Positions 45,249 to 53,628 of a stretch of DNA of 64,000 nucleotides are shown here, piece by piece. Under the pieces are notes generated by a model that worked only from the letters and a program-made list of their open reading frames with translations, ran no database searches and was not told the origin of the DNA. The stretch's first letter is position 1. Each line of letters begins with the position of its first letter. Position numbers and translations under genes: made by a program. Origin of the DNA: CAJBVG01 sp943371235 (GTDB lineage Bacteria; Bacteroidota; Bacteroidia; Sphingobacteriales; Sphingobacteriaceae); assembly GCA_943371235.1 (NCBI GenBank), contig CALRTZ010000006.1, forward strand, positions 1-64,000, read 5' to 3'.

Positions 45249-46463
45249 ATGCGCCTGTATTTCACACATCGAAATTTTTATCTTCTCGGATTAATATTAG
45301 TGGCTATTGGCTTATCGCTCTCGCCTGCTCTTATGAGCACTGGGCAAGCGGTATTGGTACTTAACTGGATTGCAGAGGCGCAGTTTGCTACTAAATGGCA
45401 AAGCATAAAAAACAACTACTATTTACTTTCTTTCCTAGCAATTTTTGCGATTCATTTATTGGGTTTATTGTACACAACAAATTACGTGTATGCAATTAAG
45501 GATCTAAAAATTAAACTCCCATTATTAATTTTCCCAATTATATTGGCAAGCATTAAACCCTTAACATGGGCCGAACTTAAAACTATTTTATTTTGTTTAA
45601 TCGCTTCCGTTTTTGCATCATCATTATACAGTTTAAGTATTTACATTACTATTGATAATGAAAATGTAGATACACTGAGAAACATATCTCCCATTATTTC
45701 GCACATCCGTTTATCACTTATTATTTGTGTAAGTTTTTTTGCAATCGTTTATTTAATTTATAAATCTGATAAAAAAATAACTTCGCTTGTATATATTATA
45801 TTGATATTGGTGGCCGCGTGGTTCTTTGTATTTATTGGCATTTTGGGAGCAAGAGCTGGTTACTTAGCCATATTAGTTTGTGCTGCTGTATTATTTTTGT
45901 ATCAGATTGTAGCGGCAAAAAAATGGAATTATGTTTTTATTCTAGTAATTGCAACTGTTGTTTTGCCTTTGTTGATGTATAAATTTGTACCATCAGTAAG
46001 CCAACGAATAAACGAAGCACGCAACGAAGTAAACCATTACAAAGCGGGCGGCAACCCTTCTGGCCATTCCATTACACAACGTTTTGAATATTGGAAAATA
46101 GCGAAACATATTTTTGTAAACAATCCTGTTATTGGAGTAGGTACCGGTGATATAGATGATGAGTTTAAGTTGTATTATGCCTCACACGATACTCCAATGA
46201 AAAAAGAGTTTCAGTTTAGAGCGCACAATCAATATTTTACCATACTCAGTACTTTTGGTATGATAGGCTTTGTATTGTTTATTGCCGCTTTTTTAGTTCC
46301 GTATTTTAAAGGCATCGAACGGTATTCTTTTTTGCCTAGCATGTTTATTATTATAACCATGTTATCTATGCTTACGGAAGATACACTCGAAACCCAAGCA
46401 GGTGCTACCTTTGTGAGTTTTTTCTTTAGCGTTTTTTTACTCTCTGCCTTTAAACGGAAATAA
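45249..46463 (+). CDS. O-antigen ligase-like membrane protein
   Basis: About eleven hydrophobic segments with a large loop carry the Wzy_C/O-antigen-ligase pattern: FFVFIGILGARAGYLAILV, then the ITQRFEYWKIAKHIFVNNPVIGVGTGD and EFQFRAHNQYFTILSTFGMIG. Such proteins join O-antigen to lipid A-core or polymerise sugars. I use the ATG at 45249; a TTG at 45216 in the same frame falls in the terminator T-run and is rejected. The 3' end overlaps the convergent GT4 gene by 14 bases. The substrate is unknown. Confidence 0.85.
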   Translation: MRLYFTHRNFYLLGLILVAIGLSLSPALMSTGQAVLVLNWIAEAQFATKWQSIKNNYYLLSFLAIFAIHLLGLLYTTNYVYAIKDLKIKLPLLIFPIILASIKPLTWAELKTILFCLIASVFASSLYSLSIYITIDNENVDTLRNISPIISHIRLSLIICVSFFAIVYLIYKSDKKITSLVYIILILVAAWFFVFIGILGARAGYLAILVCAAVLFLYQIVAAKKWNYVFILVIATVVLPLLMYKFVPSVSQRINEARNEVNHYKAGGNPSGHSITQRFEYWKIAKHIFVNNPVIGVGTGDIDDEFKLYYASHDTPMKKEFQFRAHNQYFTILSTFGMIGFVLFIAAFLVPYFKGIERYSFLPSMFIIITMLSMLTEDTLETQAGATFVSFFFSVFLLSAFKRK

Positions 46464-47532
46464 TATTTTTATAAACCGTAAGAGTTTGTTCGGCCATTAT
46501 TTTTTTATCGAACTTTTTTACTTTTTCAAAAGCATTGTCTAGCATTTTATTTCTCAAATTATTGTCGCTAAACATTCGAATAATGTTTTTTGCTAAAGCA
46601 TTTGCATCGCCAACAGAACTCATTAAGCCACTATGTTCATGTTCTACTATCTCAGGTATGCCACCGGCATTGGTACATACCACTGGGACTTTACATGCAT
46701 AGGCATCGAGTATAGAACTTCCAAGTCCTTCGGTTTTAGAACTCAATACAAATGCATCTAAGTCTGGTAACAAATCATTTATATCTGATCGAAAACCAGT
46801 AAAAGTAATTTTATGTTGCAAGTTGTTTGTTAGCACTAAATCTTGTATCTCCTTTCGTAAAGGTCCATCGCCTATAAAAAAATAATGCGCCTTAAGCTGC
46901 TCTCCTATTTGTTTAATGGCCTTAATTAATGTTGGGTAATCTTTATGATCTGCTAATGCTGCAGTGCTAGCAATAATTTTTACATCTTCAGCAATGTTAA
47001 ACTCGGTTCGGAGTTTGTTACTTTTGTTTTTAAATTTTGATAAATCAATGCCATCATAAATGGTAATGCATTTGCTCTTATCCTCAACATCATTTTGCAT
47101 AATATGTTGGATGGCATTAGAAACACATATAATTTTTTTAATGGCTGGGCAATTGTATTTTAATTTCGAAAGAAAATTTTTAGAAATTGGAAAATCAACT
47201 TTACGCGATAATACTAAGTTGGTTTTATTGCCAAGGTAATACGCCCAAACAGAAATGGCATGAGCGTGCGACGAATGTATATGAATTATATCTGCTTTAA
47301 AATCATTTGCAATTTTTTTTAAAGCTAAGCTAGAGTTTAAATCAAATTGATTTTTAAACCCTATGCTCTTATATGGTATATTATTATTTATACAATACGT
47401 TTCGAAGGATGAACCTTTTCTACAAACAACCAATTGCTCTACATTCAACTTATGAAGTTCATCGAGTAAATAAGCAATTTGTTGCTCACCACCTCTCCAA
47501 GTTTTTTCGGCACTAAGATGAATGATTCTCAT
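46450..47532 (-). CDS. GT4-family glycosyltransferase
   Basis: The sequence is GT-B fold: HLSAEKTWRGGEQQIAYLLDELH at the start for the acceptor side, and KTEGLGSSILDAYACKVPVVCTNAGGIPEIVEHEHSG for nucleotide-sugar binding. The usual EX7E catalytic pair is here E-x7-D. At 360 residues it is of normal size. It overlaps the next upstream glycosyltransferase gene by 20 bases, and with 47513 and 48283 forms a three-gene set, probably for lipooligosaccharide or exopolysaccharide; the sugar is not known. Confidence 0.88.
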   Translation of the reverse strand: MRIIHLSAEKTWRGGEQQIAYLLDELHKLNVEQLVVCRKGSSFETYCINNNIPYKSIGFKNQFDLNSSLALKKIANDFKADIIHIHSSHAHAISVWAYYLGNKTNLVLSRKVDFPISKNFLSKLKYNCPAIKKIICVSNAIQHIMQNDVEDKSKCITIYDGIDLSKFKNKSNKLRTEFNIAEDVKIIASTAALADHKDYPTLIKAIKQIGEQLKAHYFFIGDGPLRKEIQDLVLTNNLQHKITFTGFRSDINDLLPDLDAFVLSSKTEGLGSSILDAYACKVPVVCTNAGGIPEIVEHEHSGLMSSVGDANALAKNIIRMFSDNNLRNKMLDNAFEKVKKFDKKIMAEQTLTVYKNIISV

Positions 47533-48280
47533 ATTCTATCCAGTGTTTTTTTAATTTCGAATATTTTAAATAGGCGGCATAAGCCGAATTTTTGCAAACT
47601 ATATAACCGGTTGCTCCATCTAACACCCCAAGTTTTAGTAGGTAATCTGTAATGAAACGAATAACTGGCTTTAAGTACAAATAATAAAAATTTGCACGTT
47701 TGCCTTTATCAAATAATTCTTTAGAAGATATGTTAGTGAATTTTTCAATTTGTTTTAAATGATCTTCTTCCGAATGAAAAGAATAATGCAATAAATCTGA
47801 ATTCAGTTTTTTTACATTAGTTGATTTTACTATCAACGTTTCGTGTAAACGTGGTCCGGCCCAATGCGCCATCTCTTTTTTAAATATTCTGATTTTTCTA
47901 TCGGGGTACCAACCACAATGATGCACCCATTTGCCAGCATAATTGGTAAGTCTGTTTAATTCGTATGCATCTGCTGCAAAATTATTTTTGATGCTTAGTA
48001 TTTCTTGTTTTAAATTTTCTGAAATTACTTCGTCGGCATCTAAAGAAATAATATGACTATTTGTACATAATGAATTTGCATAATTTTTTTGTTCGGCGTA
48101 GCCTAAAAATTCTTGCTGATAAATTTTTACATCGTAATTTTTTGCAATTTCTATTGTTTTATCTGTTGAATTAGAATCAACTATTATAATTTCATCTGCA
48201 ATGCCTTGTAAGGAAGCTAAACACTTATCGATGTTTTTTTCTTCGTTGTATACTATAATGGCTGCAGATAATTTTATCAT
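47513..48280 (-). CDS. GT2-family glycosyltransferase, WaaE/KdtX-like
   Basis: This GT-A fold protein opens SAAIIVYNEEKNIDKCLASLQ and holds the metal motif in ISLDADEVISENL. The part NRLTNYAGKWVHHCGWYPDRKIRIFKK and LLHYSFHSEEDHL is typical of lipooligosaccharide core beta-glucosyltransferases of the WaaE/KdtX type. Length 255 fits. The stop lies inside the GT4 gene start, and the start is 2 bases from the third gene, so translation is coupled. Confidence 0.88.
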   Translation of the reverse strand: MIKLSAAIIVYNEEKNIDKCLASLQGIADEIIIVDSNSTDKTIEIAKNYDVKIYQQEFLGYAEQKNYANSLCTNSHIISLDADEVISENLKQEILSIKNNFAADAYELNRLTNYAGKWVHHCGWYPDRKIRIFKKEMAHWAGPRLHETLIVKSTNVKKLNSDLLHYSFHSEEDHLKQIEKFTNISSKELFDKGKRANFYYLYLKPVIRFITDYLLKLGVLDGATGYIVCKNSAYAAYLKYSKLKKHWIEYENHSS

Positions 48281-48282
48281 GT

Positions 48283-49155
48283 TTACTTTAACAATTTATA
48301 GTTTTTATACTCTCCGATTCTATAGCCTGTTAGTTTTTCAACATAATAGGTAAGCAAATATTTTCCTTTCATTTTCATTTTAGTAGGGTCGAAAGAAAAT
48401 TTCCAATTCATGAGCGTTATTCTTTTCTTCATCACTTCCGGATGTGTGCCCTTAAACAATTCGAGTGCATCTATTTGAGAGTAGTCGAATTCGTTTACAT
48501 CGGGAATGTTACTTTTCATCCAATTATCATCGTGCCAAAGTTTGTTAAACGTTTTAGCTTTTTCTTGTTGTTTACTTGGATGCTTCACCCAACCATAATG
48601 ATATATATAGGCATCAATAGCTTTCACATTTAATTTTCGATCTTCTAATCTAAAGCCTTGTGCATCTCTGTACGATTTTATTTTTTTATTATTTCTGATG
48701 ATTCTAATTTCATTTCTGTACCATCTTTTAGAAACCCCTACATAATCATATGATCCATAGAAATGCAAGTAGTTAAAAAGTAGTCCTTCTACGTGGTTCG
48801 TATGTAAATTTTCTTCCATTGCTTTTTTAATAATTGGAAGATATTTTTCATGCACACATTCATCTCCCTGAATATAAAAACACCAATCTGTATCAGCAGA
48901 AATTTCCTGAAATGCTTTGTCGGTTTCAACAGCTAATACACGTCCACCTTCTCTCAAAGAATCGTCCCAGGTAGTTTCAATAATTTTTATTTTATCGGAA
49001 CCAATTCCTTTTAGCAGTTCAAGTGTATCGTCATCAGAATTGCCTACAGCTATAATAAACTCATCGCAAATAGGTAAAATAGAAGTAATGGCTTCAATTA
49101 TTGGATAATCAAATTTTATTGCGTTTCTAATAAAGCTAAAGCCAGTAACTTTCAT
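48283..49155 (-). CDS. GT2-like glycosyltransferase
   Basis: Opening VTGFSFIRNAIKFDYPIIEAITSILPICDEFIIAVGNSDD and the QGDECVHEKYLPII motif (DxD-like site) mark a GT-A fold glycosyltransferase. The second half, KRWYRNEIRIIRNNKKI and YIYHYGWVKHPSKQQEKAKTF, is family-typical. Length 290. It is the first gene of the minus-strand glycosyltransferase set; the 115 bases in front hold no box that matches TAnnTTTG exactly. Confidence 0.82.
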   Translation of the reverse strand: MKVTGFSFIRNAIKFDYPIIEAITSILPICDEFIIAVGNSDDDTLELLKGIGSDKIKIIETTWDDSLREGGRVLAVETDKAFQEISADTDWCFYIQGDECVHEKYLPIIKKAMEENLHTNHVEGLLFNYLHFYGSYDYVGVSKRWYRNEIRIIRNNKKIKSYRDAQGFRLEDRKLNVKAIDAYIYHYGWVKHPSKQQEKAKTFNKLWHDDNWMKSNIPDVNEFDYSQIDALELFKGTHPEVMKKRITLMNWKFSFDPTKMKMKGKYLLTYYVEKLTGYRIGEYKNYKLLK

Positions 49156-49270
49156 GTTGGTTTTTATATCTGCTAAAATACTATTTCAATATGAATAGCG
49201 AACATTTTTTGTAGAAAGATAAGTATAGTGTGCGCAAACGTTAAATTTTTATTTACTTTGTAGCTATATT

Positions 49271-50173
49271 ATGAATTGGCAAGAACTAGAAAGTTCCATA
49301 AAAATTGGGGATGTAAAATCCTTAGCTCGCGCTATTACAGGAGTTGAAAATGATTTGGAAGGGTATTTCACTTTTTTAAAATCACTTCAAATTAATAGAG
49401 GGATTCCAATTATTGGCATAACAGGCCCACCTGGTGCGGGTAAAAGCACCTTGGTAAATGCTCTGTTAAAAGAATACTCAGCCGCTAATAAAAAAGTTGG
49501 GGTAATAGCCATCGACCCTACCTCGCCTTTCCATTATGGCTCATTGCTTGGCGATCGAATAAGAATGGTGGAGCATTTTACTAACCCAAATGTGTACATC
49601 AGATCTTTAGCTACTCGAGGTTCATTAGGAGGCTTATCTGCTAAAACCATAGAGATTACAGATGTGATGCGCGCTTTTCCGTTTGATGTAATAATAGTAG
49701 AAACCGTTGGCGTTGGTCAATCTGAAGTAGAAATAGTAGGCTTGGCAGACATTACTATATTAGTATTAGTACCAGAAGCGGGAGACGAAATACAGGGCAT
49801 AAAATCTGGAGTAATGGAAATTGCAGATATTTTTGTGGTGAATAAATCGGATAGAGAAGGTGCAGAAGTTTTTGTAAGCAACATAAAAAAGATGTTGCAT
49901 GAAAGGCCCGAAAGCATAGCTTCTCCAGTGGTTGTAAAAACAATTGCTTCTCAGAATGTGGGTACTAATGATTTGATGGAAGCAATAAAAATGCAATCGA
50001 AAAACCATCAAGCTAAAAATAAAAAAGGATTGTTATTGGCAGAAAAAGCCTTCCGATTAATTCAAACTGAAAAGATGAAAAACATCAACAAAAAAGAATT
50101 GATTGAATTGATAGAACAAGAAAAAGATGCTGCTGATTTTAATTTGTATAAAACGATTGAAAAATATTTCTAA
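49271..50173 (+). CDS. meaB: Methylmalonyl-CoA mutase-associated GTPase MeaB/ArgK
   Basis: MeaB is a G-protein that guards methylmalonyl-CoA mutase and its B12 cofactor. The P-loop GPPGAGKST, the switch region RSLATRGSLGGLS, the ETVGVGQSEVEI and the NKSDREGA specificity motif are present. Length 300 is typical. The mutase itself is not in the window. The upstream TTACTTTG is one base away from the -7 consensus. Confidence 0.95.
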   Translation: MNWQELESSIKIGDVKSLARAITGVENDLEGYFTFLKSLQINRGIPIIGITGPPGAGKSTLVNALLKEYSAANKKVGVIAIDPTSPFHYGSLLGDRIRMVEHFTNPNVYIRSLATRGSLGGLSAKTIEITDVMRAFPFDVIIVETVGVGQSEVEIVGLADITILVLVPEAGDEIQGIKSGVMEIADIFVVNKSDREGAEVFVSNIKKMLHERPESIASPVVVKTIASQNVGTNDLMEAIKMQSKNHQAKNKKGLLLAEKAFRLIQTEKMKNINKKELIELIEQEKDAADFNLYKTIEKYF

Positions 50174-50239
50174 ACCTTTTTACAATTTTCTTTTTTCTGT
50201 TTTTCTCTCTACCTAGCAAGGCTAGATGAAGCAACCAAA

Positions 50240-50755
50240 CTACTTCATCATATTTTTATTATACTCTTCCGACTTTCCTTTTGCAATGCTCAAAGTATTC
50301 CAATCTTTTCCTTTAAAATGTTTTGCAAGAAATACAATTTGCCCAACGTGGTAAGCATAATGTGCAATTTGTCTGTTAATGGCTTTTAATGCAGACTGTC
50401 TCTCGGCCCTTATAAACACAGTGTTAGAGAGCTCTTCGGTTTTCATGTTATACAATAAATCGAATAATAATTTCCAAGCATCTTCCCAGCTAGCTAACAA
50501 TTGTTCTCTGTTATTATTTTTTAACAAAAATTCTTCATCTCTATTGCGATTAGGCTTTTCCCCATCACTTGTAAAAAAATCAGTAAAACGAGAGCGAGCA
50601 TTACCAATCATGTGTTGCATAATTATAGCTACAGAATTATCTTCATCATTTAAGGCTTTAAATAATTCTTCATCGCTTAGTTGTGCAATAGCTTTATCGG
50701 CTAAAGTTTTATAGGTATTAAAATTATTAATGGCAATGTTTAGGTAGTCGTTCAT
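50240..50755 (-). CDS. DinB-like helical protein (DUF1572 type)
   Basis: A four-helix bundle of the DinB/YfiT superfamily: AIIMQHMIGNARSRFTDFFT carries the first His, and INRQIAHYAYHVGQIVFLAKHF the paired His. The GEKPNRNRDEEF insertion is typical of DUF1572 proteins. It probably binds a metal; no substrate is known. It is the second DinB-type gene in the window, unlike the one at 22043. The RAYT gene ends 33 bases upstream on the same strand. Confidence 0.8.
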   Translation of the reverse strand: MNDYLNIAINNFNTYKTLADKAIAQLSDEELFKALNDEDNSVAIIMQHMIGNARSRFTDFFTSDGEKPNRNRDEEFLLKNNNREQLLASWEDAWKLLFDLLYNMKTEELSNTVFIRAERQSALKAINRQIAHYAYHVGQIVFLAKHFKGKDWNTLSIAKGKSEEYNKNMMK

Positions 50756-50788
50756 TAGGTAAATATTTGTATAATGTAATTTATGAAA

Positions 50789-51313
50789 TTAAAACAGCAC
50801 AAAATCTTTTGGAAGGATGTCTTCAATATGAGACCTTGCGATTTCTGTATTGCAAATATAACGAACCAAAGGCTTCAAATCGAAATATTCATTAAATGAG
50901 CTATGTTTCCAATCTTCCATTTGCTTACAAAGCCCAGCATTTACGGGGTTTTCATGAATATAATTAAATACAGAAGTTAAATATCTGCCATTGTCTTTTA
51001 CATGAATTAGCTTGCGTTTGGTATTTTGTTGAAAAAGCGAGCCAGTTCTATTCTCTTGGCAATTAATTGCCCTTGTATAACTAAACAAAGCTATTTGTAA
51101 CCCTTTAGAAAGTTTGTTAGGGTTTTCATTTGTAGAAATTAGCAAATGAAAATGATTAGGCATTAAACAGTACGATAAAATATCGCAGTGTGGAGCAATA
51201 TGAGTTTCTATTTTATCAAGAAAATACTCATAATTATCTTCGTTAAAAAAGATTTTTTGTTTGTTTATGCCACGGTTAAAAACGTGGTAAAAAGAATGAT
51301 CACTGAATCCCAT
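50789..51313 (-). mobile_element. RAYT (REP-associated tyrosine transposase, Y1/HUH family) gene
   Basis: The 174-residue protein opens SFYHVFNRGINKQKIFFNEDNY and contains the HUH motif as HFH at residues 54-56 in CLMPNHFHLLIS, with the candidate catalytic Tyr118 in FNYIHENPVNAGL. These are hallmarks of single-strand transposases of the IS200/IS605-like Y1 group in its RAYT branch, which cut and join at REP palindromes. It is not flanked by its own insertion-sequence ends. The double-hairpin repeat copy C lies 39 bases upstream. RAYT genes are mostly kept as single-copy genes and move repeat copies in trans. Confidence 0.88.
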
Positions 51314-51351
51314 ACACTTATTTTTTTGTAAAGATAAAAGTGTAAAGGCAG

Positions 51352-51454
51352 AAAAAAAACTGCATAAATGCAGGATCTTTTATCATCCTGCATTTATGCA
51401 GTTTTTTGGTGGCACGACTTAAGTGGTGGCACCACTTAAGTCGTGCCACCAAAA
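51352..51454 (-). repeat. REP-like double hairpin, copy C, next to the RAYT gene
   Basis: Hairpin 1 is CTGCATAAATGCAGGAT (51360-51376) pairing with its exact complement at 51385-51401 around eight bases, with flanking A and T runs that add pairs. Hairpin 2 spans 51408-51450 with two perfect 21-base arms and one central base. Order and junction are the same as copies A and B when read on the minus strand. It lies between the hutU stop and the RAYT start. Confidence 0.9.
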
Positions 51455-51472
51455 ACGGGCGAAAAAAAATAT

Positions 51473-53149
51473 TTATTTCAACCTCTCTTTTATATCTAAT
51501 CTATGCTTTCTTGCGGTGTCTTGAGCAATGTCGTAACCTGCATCCATGTGGCGAATTACTCCCATTGCAGGATCGTTGTGCAACACACGTTTAATTCTTA
51601 CTTCTGCATCTTTAGTGCCATCGGCAACAATTACCATACCGGCATGTATAGAGTAGCCAATACCTACACCGCCACCGTGGTGTAATGACACCCAGCTAGC
51701 TCCGCCAGCGGTGTTAATTAATGCATTTAACACTGGCCAATCGGCAATAGCATCCGATCCATCTAACATCGCTTCTGTTTCTCTGTTTGGCGAGGCTACC
51801 GAACCTGTATCTAAATGGTCGCGACCAATAACAATTGGAGCTTTTACTTTGCCTTCTGCAACTAATTTGTTAAATGCCAAACCTGCTTTTTCGCGCTCGC
51901 CTTGTCCTAACCAACAAATACGTGCTGGCAAGCCTTGAAATGCAATTCGCTCTTGCGCCATTTTTATCCAACGCGCCAACTCTACATTTTCGGGGAATAA
52001 TTCTAAAATTAATTTATCAGTTTCGTAAATATCTTGAGGGTCGCCAGATAAAGCGGCCCAACGGAATGGCCCTTTGCCTTCGCAGAATAACGGACGTATG
52101 TAAGCAGGTACAAAGCCAGGGAAATCGAATGCGTTTTCTACACCCACTTCTTTTGCTCTACCACGTAAGTTATTTCCATAATCGAAGGTAATTACGCCGC
52201 GCTTTTGCATTTCTAACATCAAGCGAATATGATGAGCCATTGTTGCATAAGATCTTTTCACATACTCATCTGGGTTTGCTTCTCTCAACTCTTTTGCTTC
52301 TTCTACGCTCATGCCTTGTGGGAAATATCCAACCAATGGGTCGTGTGCCGATGTTTGATCTGTAAGCACTTCGGGCATAATGTTACGCTCAATCATTCGC
52401 TCTAATAAATCAACTGCATTACAAACCACACCAATAGATAAATTTTCGCCATTTTGCTTTGCTAACACAGCTCTATCAATAGCCTCGTCGATGTCTTTAA
52501 TCATTACATCTATGTAGCGAGTATCTATTCTTTTCTGTATTCTCCACTCTTCTACTTCTGCCGCTAAACAAACCCCGTCGCACATTGTAATAGCTAAGGG
52601 TTGAGCGCCTCCCATGCCACCTAAACCTGCCGTAACAGAGATGGTTCCTTTTAAACTTCCACCAAAATGTTTTCGAGCTACTGCTGCAAAAGTTTCATAA
52701 GTACCTTGCACAATACCCTGCGAACCTATATAAATCCAAGATCCGGCTGTCATTTGCCCATACATTATTAAGCCTTTATCTTCTAACTCGTTAAAATATT
52801 CGAATGTTGCCCATTTAGGTACTAATTGAGAATTCGAAATAATTACACGCGGGGCATCTTTATGTGTGGGTAAAATTCCTACTGGCTTTCCGCTTTGAAT
52901 TAATAAAGTTTCATCTTCATTTAAATCTTTTAATGCCTTCACTATTAAGTCGAATGCCTCTGGGTTACGAGCCGCTTTGCCTCTTCCTCCATATACAATT
53001 AGCTCCTCGGGACGTTCGGCCACATCGGGGTCTAAATTGTTTAATAACATACGTAAAGCTGCTTCTTGTACCCAACCCTTACATGTTAAGGTGGTGCCAG
53101 TTGGCGTTTTTGTTTTAGATAGGTCGATGGTTGCGTACTTTTTGCTCAT
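51473..53149 (-). CDS. hutU: Urocanate hydratase
   Basis: HutU turns urocanate into imidazolone propionate in histidine breakdown. The NAD-binding signature GLGGMGGAQPLAITM and the openings IVYGGRGKAARN and SWIYIGSQGIVQGTYETF are family-specific. About 558 residues is normal. The ATG at 53149 (MSKKYATIDL) is chosen over a TTG two codons upstream. A TACTTTTG box at 53174-53181 with TTT 19 bases upstream is a good promoter. hutH, the preceding step, is 3.5 kb away on the same strand beyond the TonB receptor set; hutI and hutG are not in the window. Confidence 0.97.
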   Translation of the reverse strand: MSKKYATIDLSKTKTPTGTTLTCKGWVQEAALRMLLNNLDPDVAERPEELIVYGGRGKAARNPEAFDLIVKALKDLNEDETLLIQSGKPVGILPTHKDAPRVIISNSQLVPKWATFEYFNELEDKGLIMYGQMTAGSWIYIGSQGIVQGTYETFAAVARKHFGGSLKGTISVTAGLGGMGGAQPLAITMCDGVCLAAEVEEWRIQKRIDTRYIDVMIKDIDEAIDRAVLAKQNGENLSIGVVCNAVDLLERMIERNIMPEVLTDQTSAHDPLVGYFPQGMSVEEAKELREANPDEYVKRSYATMAHHIRLMLEMQKRGVITFDYGNNLRGRAKEVGVENAFDFPGFVPAYIRPLFCEGKGPFRWAALSGDPQDIYETDKLILELFPENVELARWIKMAQERIAFQGLPARICWLGQGEREKAGLAFNKLVAEGKVKAPIVIGRDHLDTGSVASPNRETEAMLDGSDAIADWPVLNALINTAGGASWVSLHHGGGVGIGYSIHAGMVIVADGTKDAEVRIKRVLHNDPAMGVIRHMDAGYDIAQDTARKHRLDIKERLK

Positions 53150-53173
53150 ATTCAATATATTCTTATAATCTTA

Positions 53174-53181
53174 CAAAAGTA
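53174..53181 (-). promoter_or_regulatory. Candidate hutU promoter -7 box
   Basis: TACTTTTG on the minus strand with TTT 19 bases upstream. The divergent box for the small His-rich gene, TAACTTTG at 53213-53220, shares the same 70-base region. Confidence 0.5.
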
Positions 53182-53221
53182 ACAAGCTAATTCGAATTAT
53201 AAATTATTTAACTAACTTTGA

Positions 53222-53587
53222 TTGTTGAAAATTTCGAAGTTTACATATGGCCTAAGTCTCTTGCTATTGCTAACTATTAGCATTTCGAGCTTGCCTTTGT
53301 CATTAATTCACCACCACGAACACCTCAACGAATGCGATATTGCTTCTCCTATTCCTGATAAATTTAAGAAAGAGAAAGATCAATATCCCAAACACTACCA
53401 TACTTTTGAAACAGATTGTTTTCTGTGTTTCGAAAATCATTTAACAAAAACTTATACAACAGTTGAAGTTTCAAATACCCTATTAAGCAGTATACAATTT
53501 GTTTACACTCAAAAAATAGTTACTGTACCTAGTATTTCTATAATCGATTTAAAAGGTAGAGATCCGCCTCCTACTCCTCACATCTAA
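53222..53587 (+). CDS. Small secreted His/Cys-rich protein upstream of a TonB receptor
   Basis: A signal segment (TYGLSLLLLLTISISSLPLSL) is followed by HHHEHLNEC, KHYHTFETDCFLCFENHL, and a C-terminal DPPPTPH. Clustered His and two CxxC-like Cys suggest metal binding. Small proteins with HY...CxxC...PP patterns stand before TonB receptors in other Bacteroidota, by my recollection. The frame has no ATG near its start and opens with TTG (53222 or 53225). The TAACTTTG promoter box ends one base before, so the mRNA would be leaderless. The receptor gene follows after 41 bases. Confidence 0.6.
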   Translation: MLKISKFTYGLSLLLLLTISISSLPLSLIHHHEHLNECDIASPIPDKFKKEKDQYPKHYHTFETDCFLCFENHLTKTYTTVEVSNTLLSSIQFVYTQKIVTVPSISIIDLKGRDPPPTPHI

Positions 53588-53628
53588 TTTAATTTATACA
53601 AAATTTCAATTTTTATTAATTTATATTG

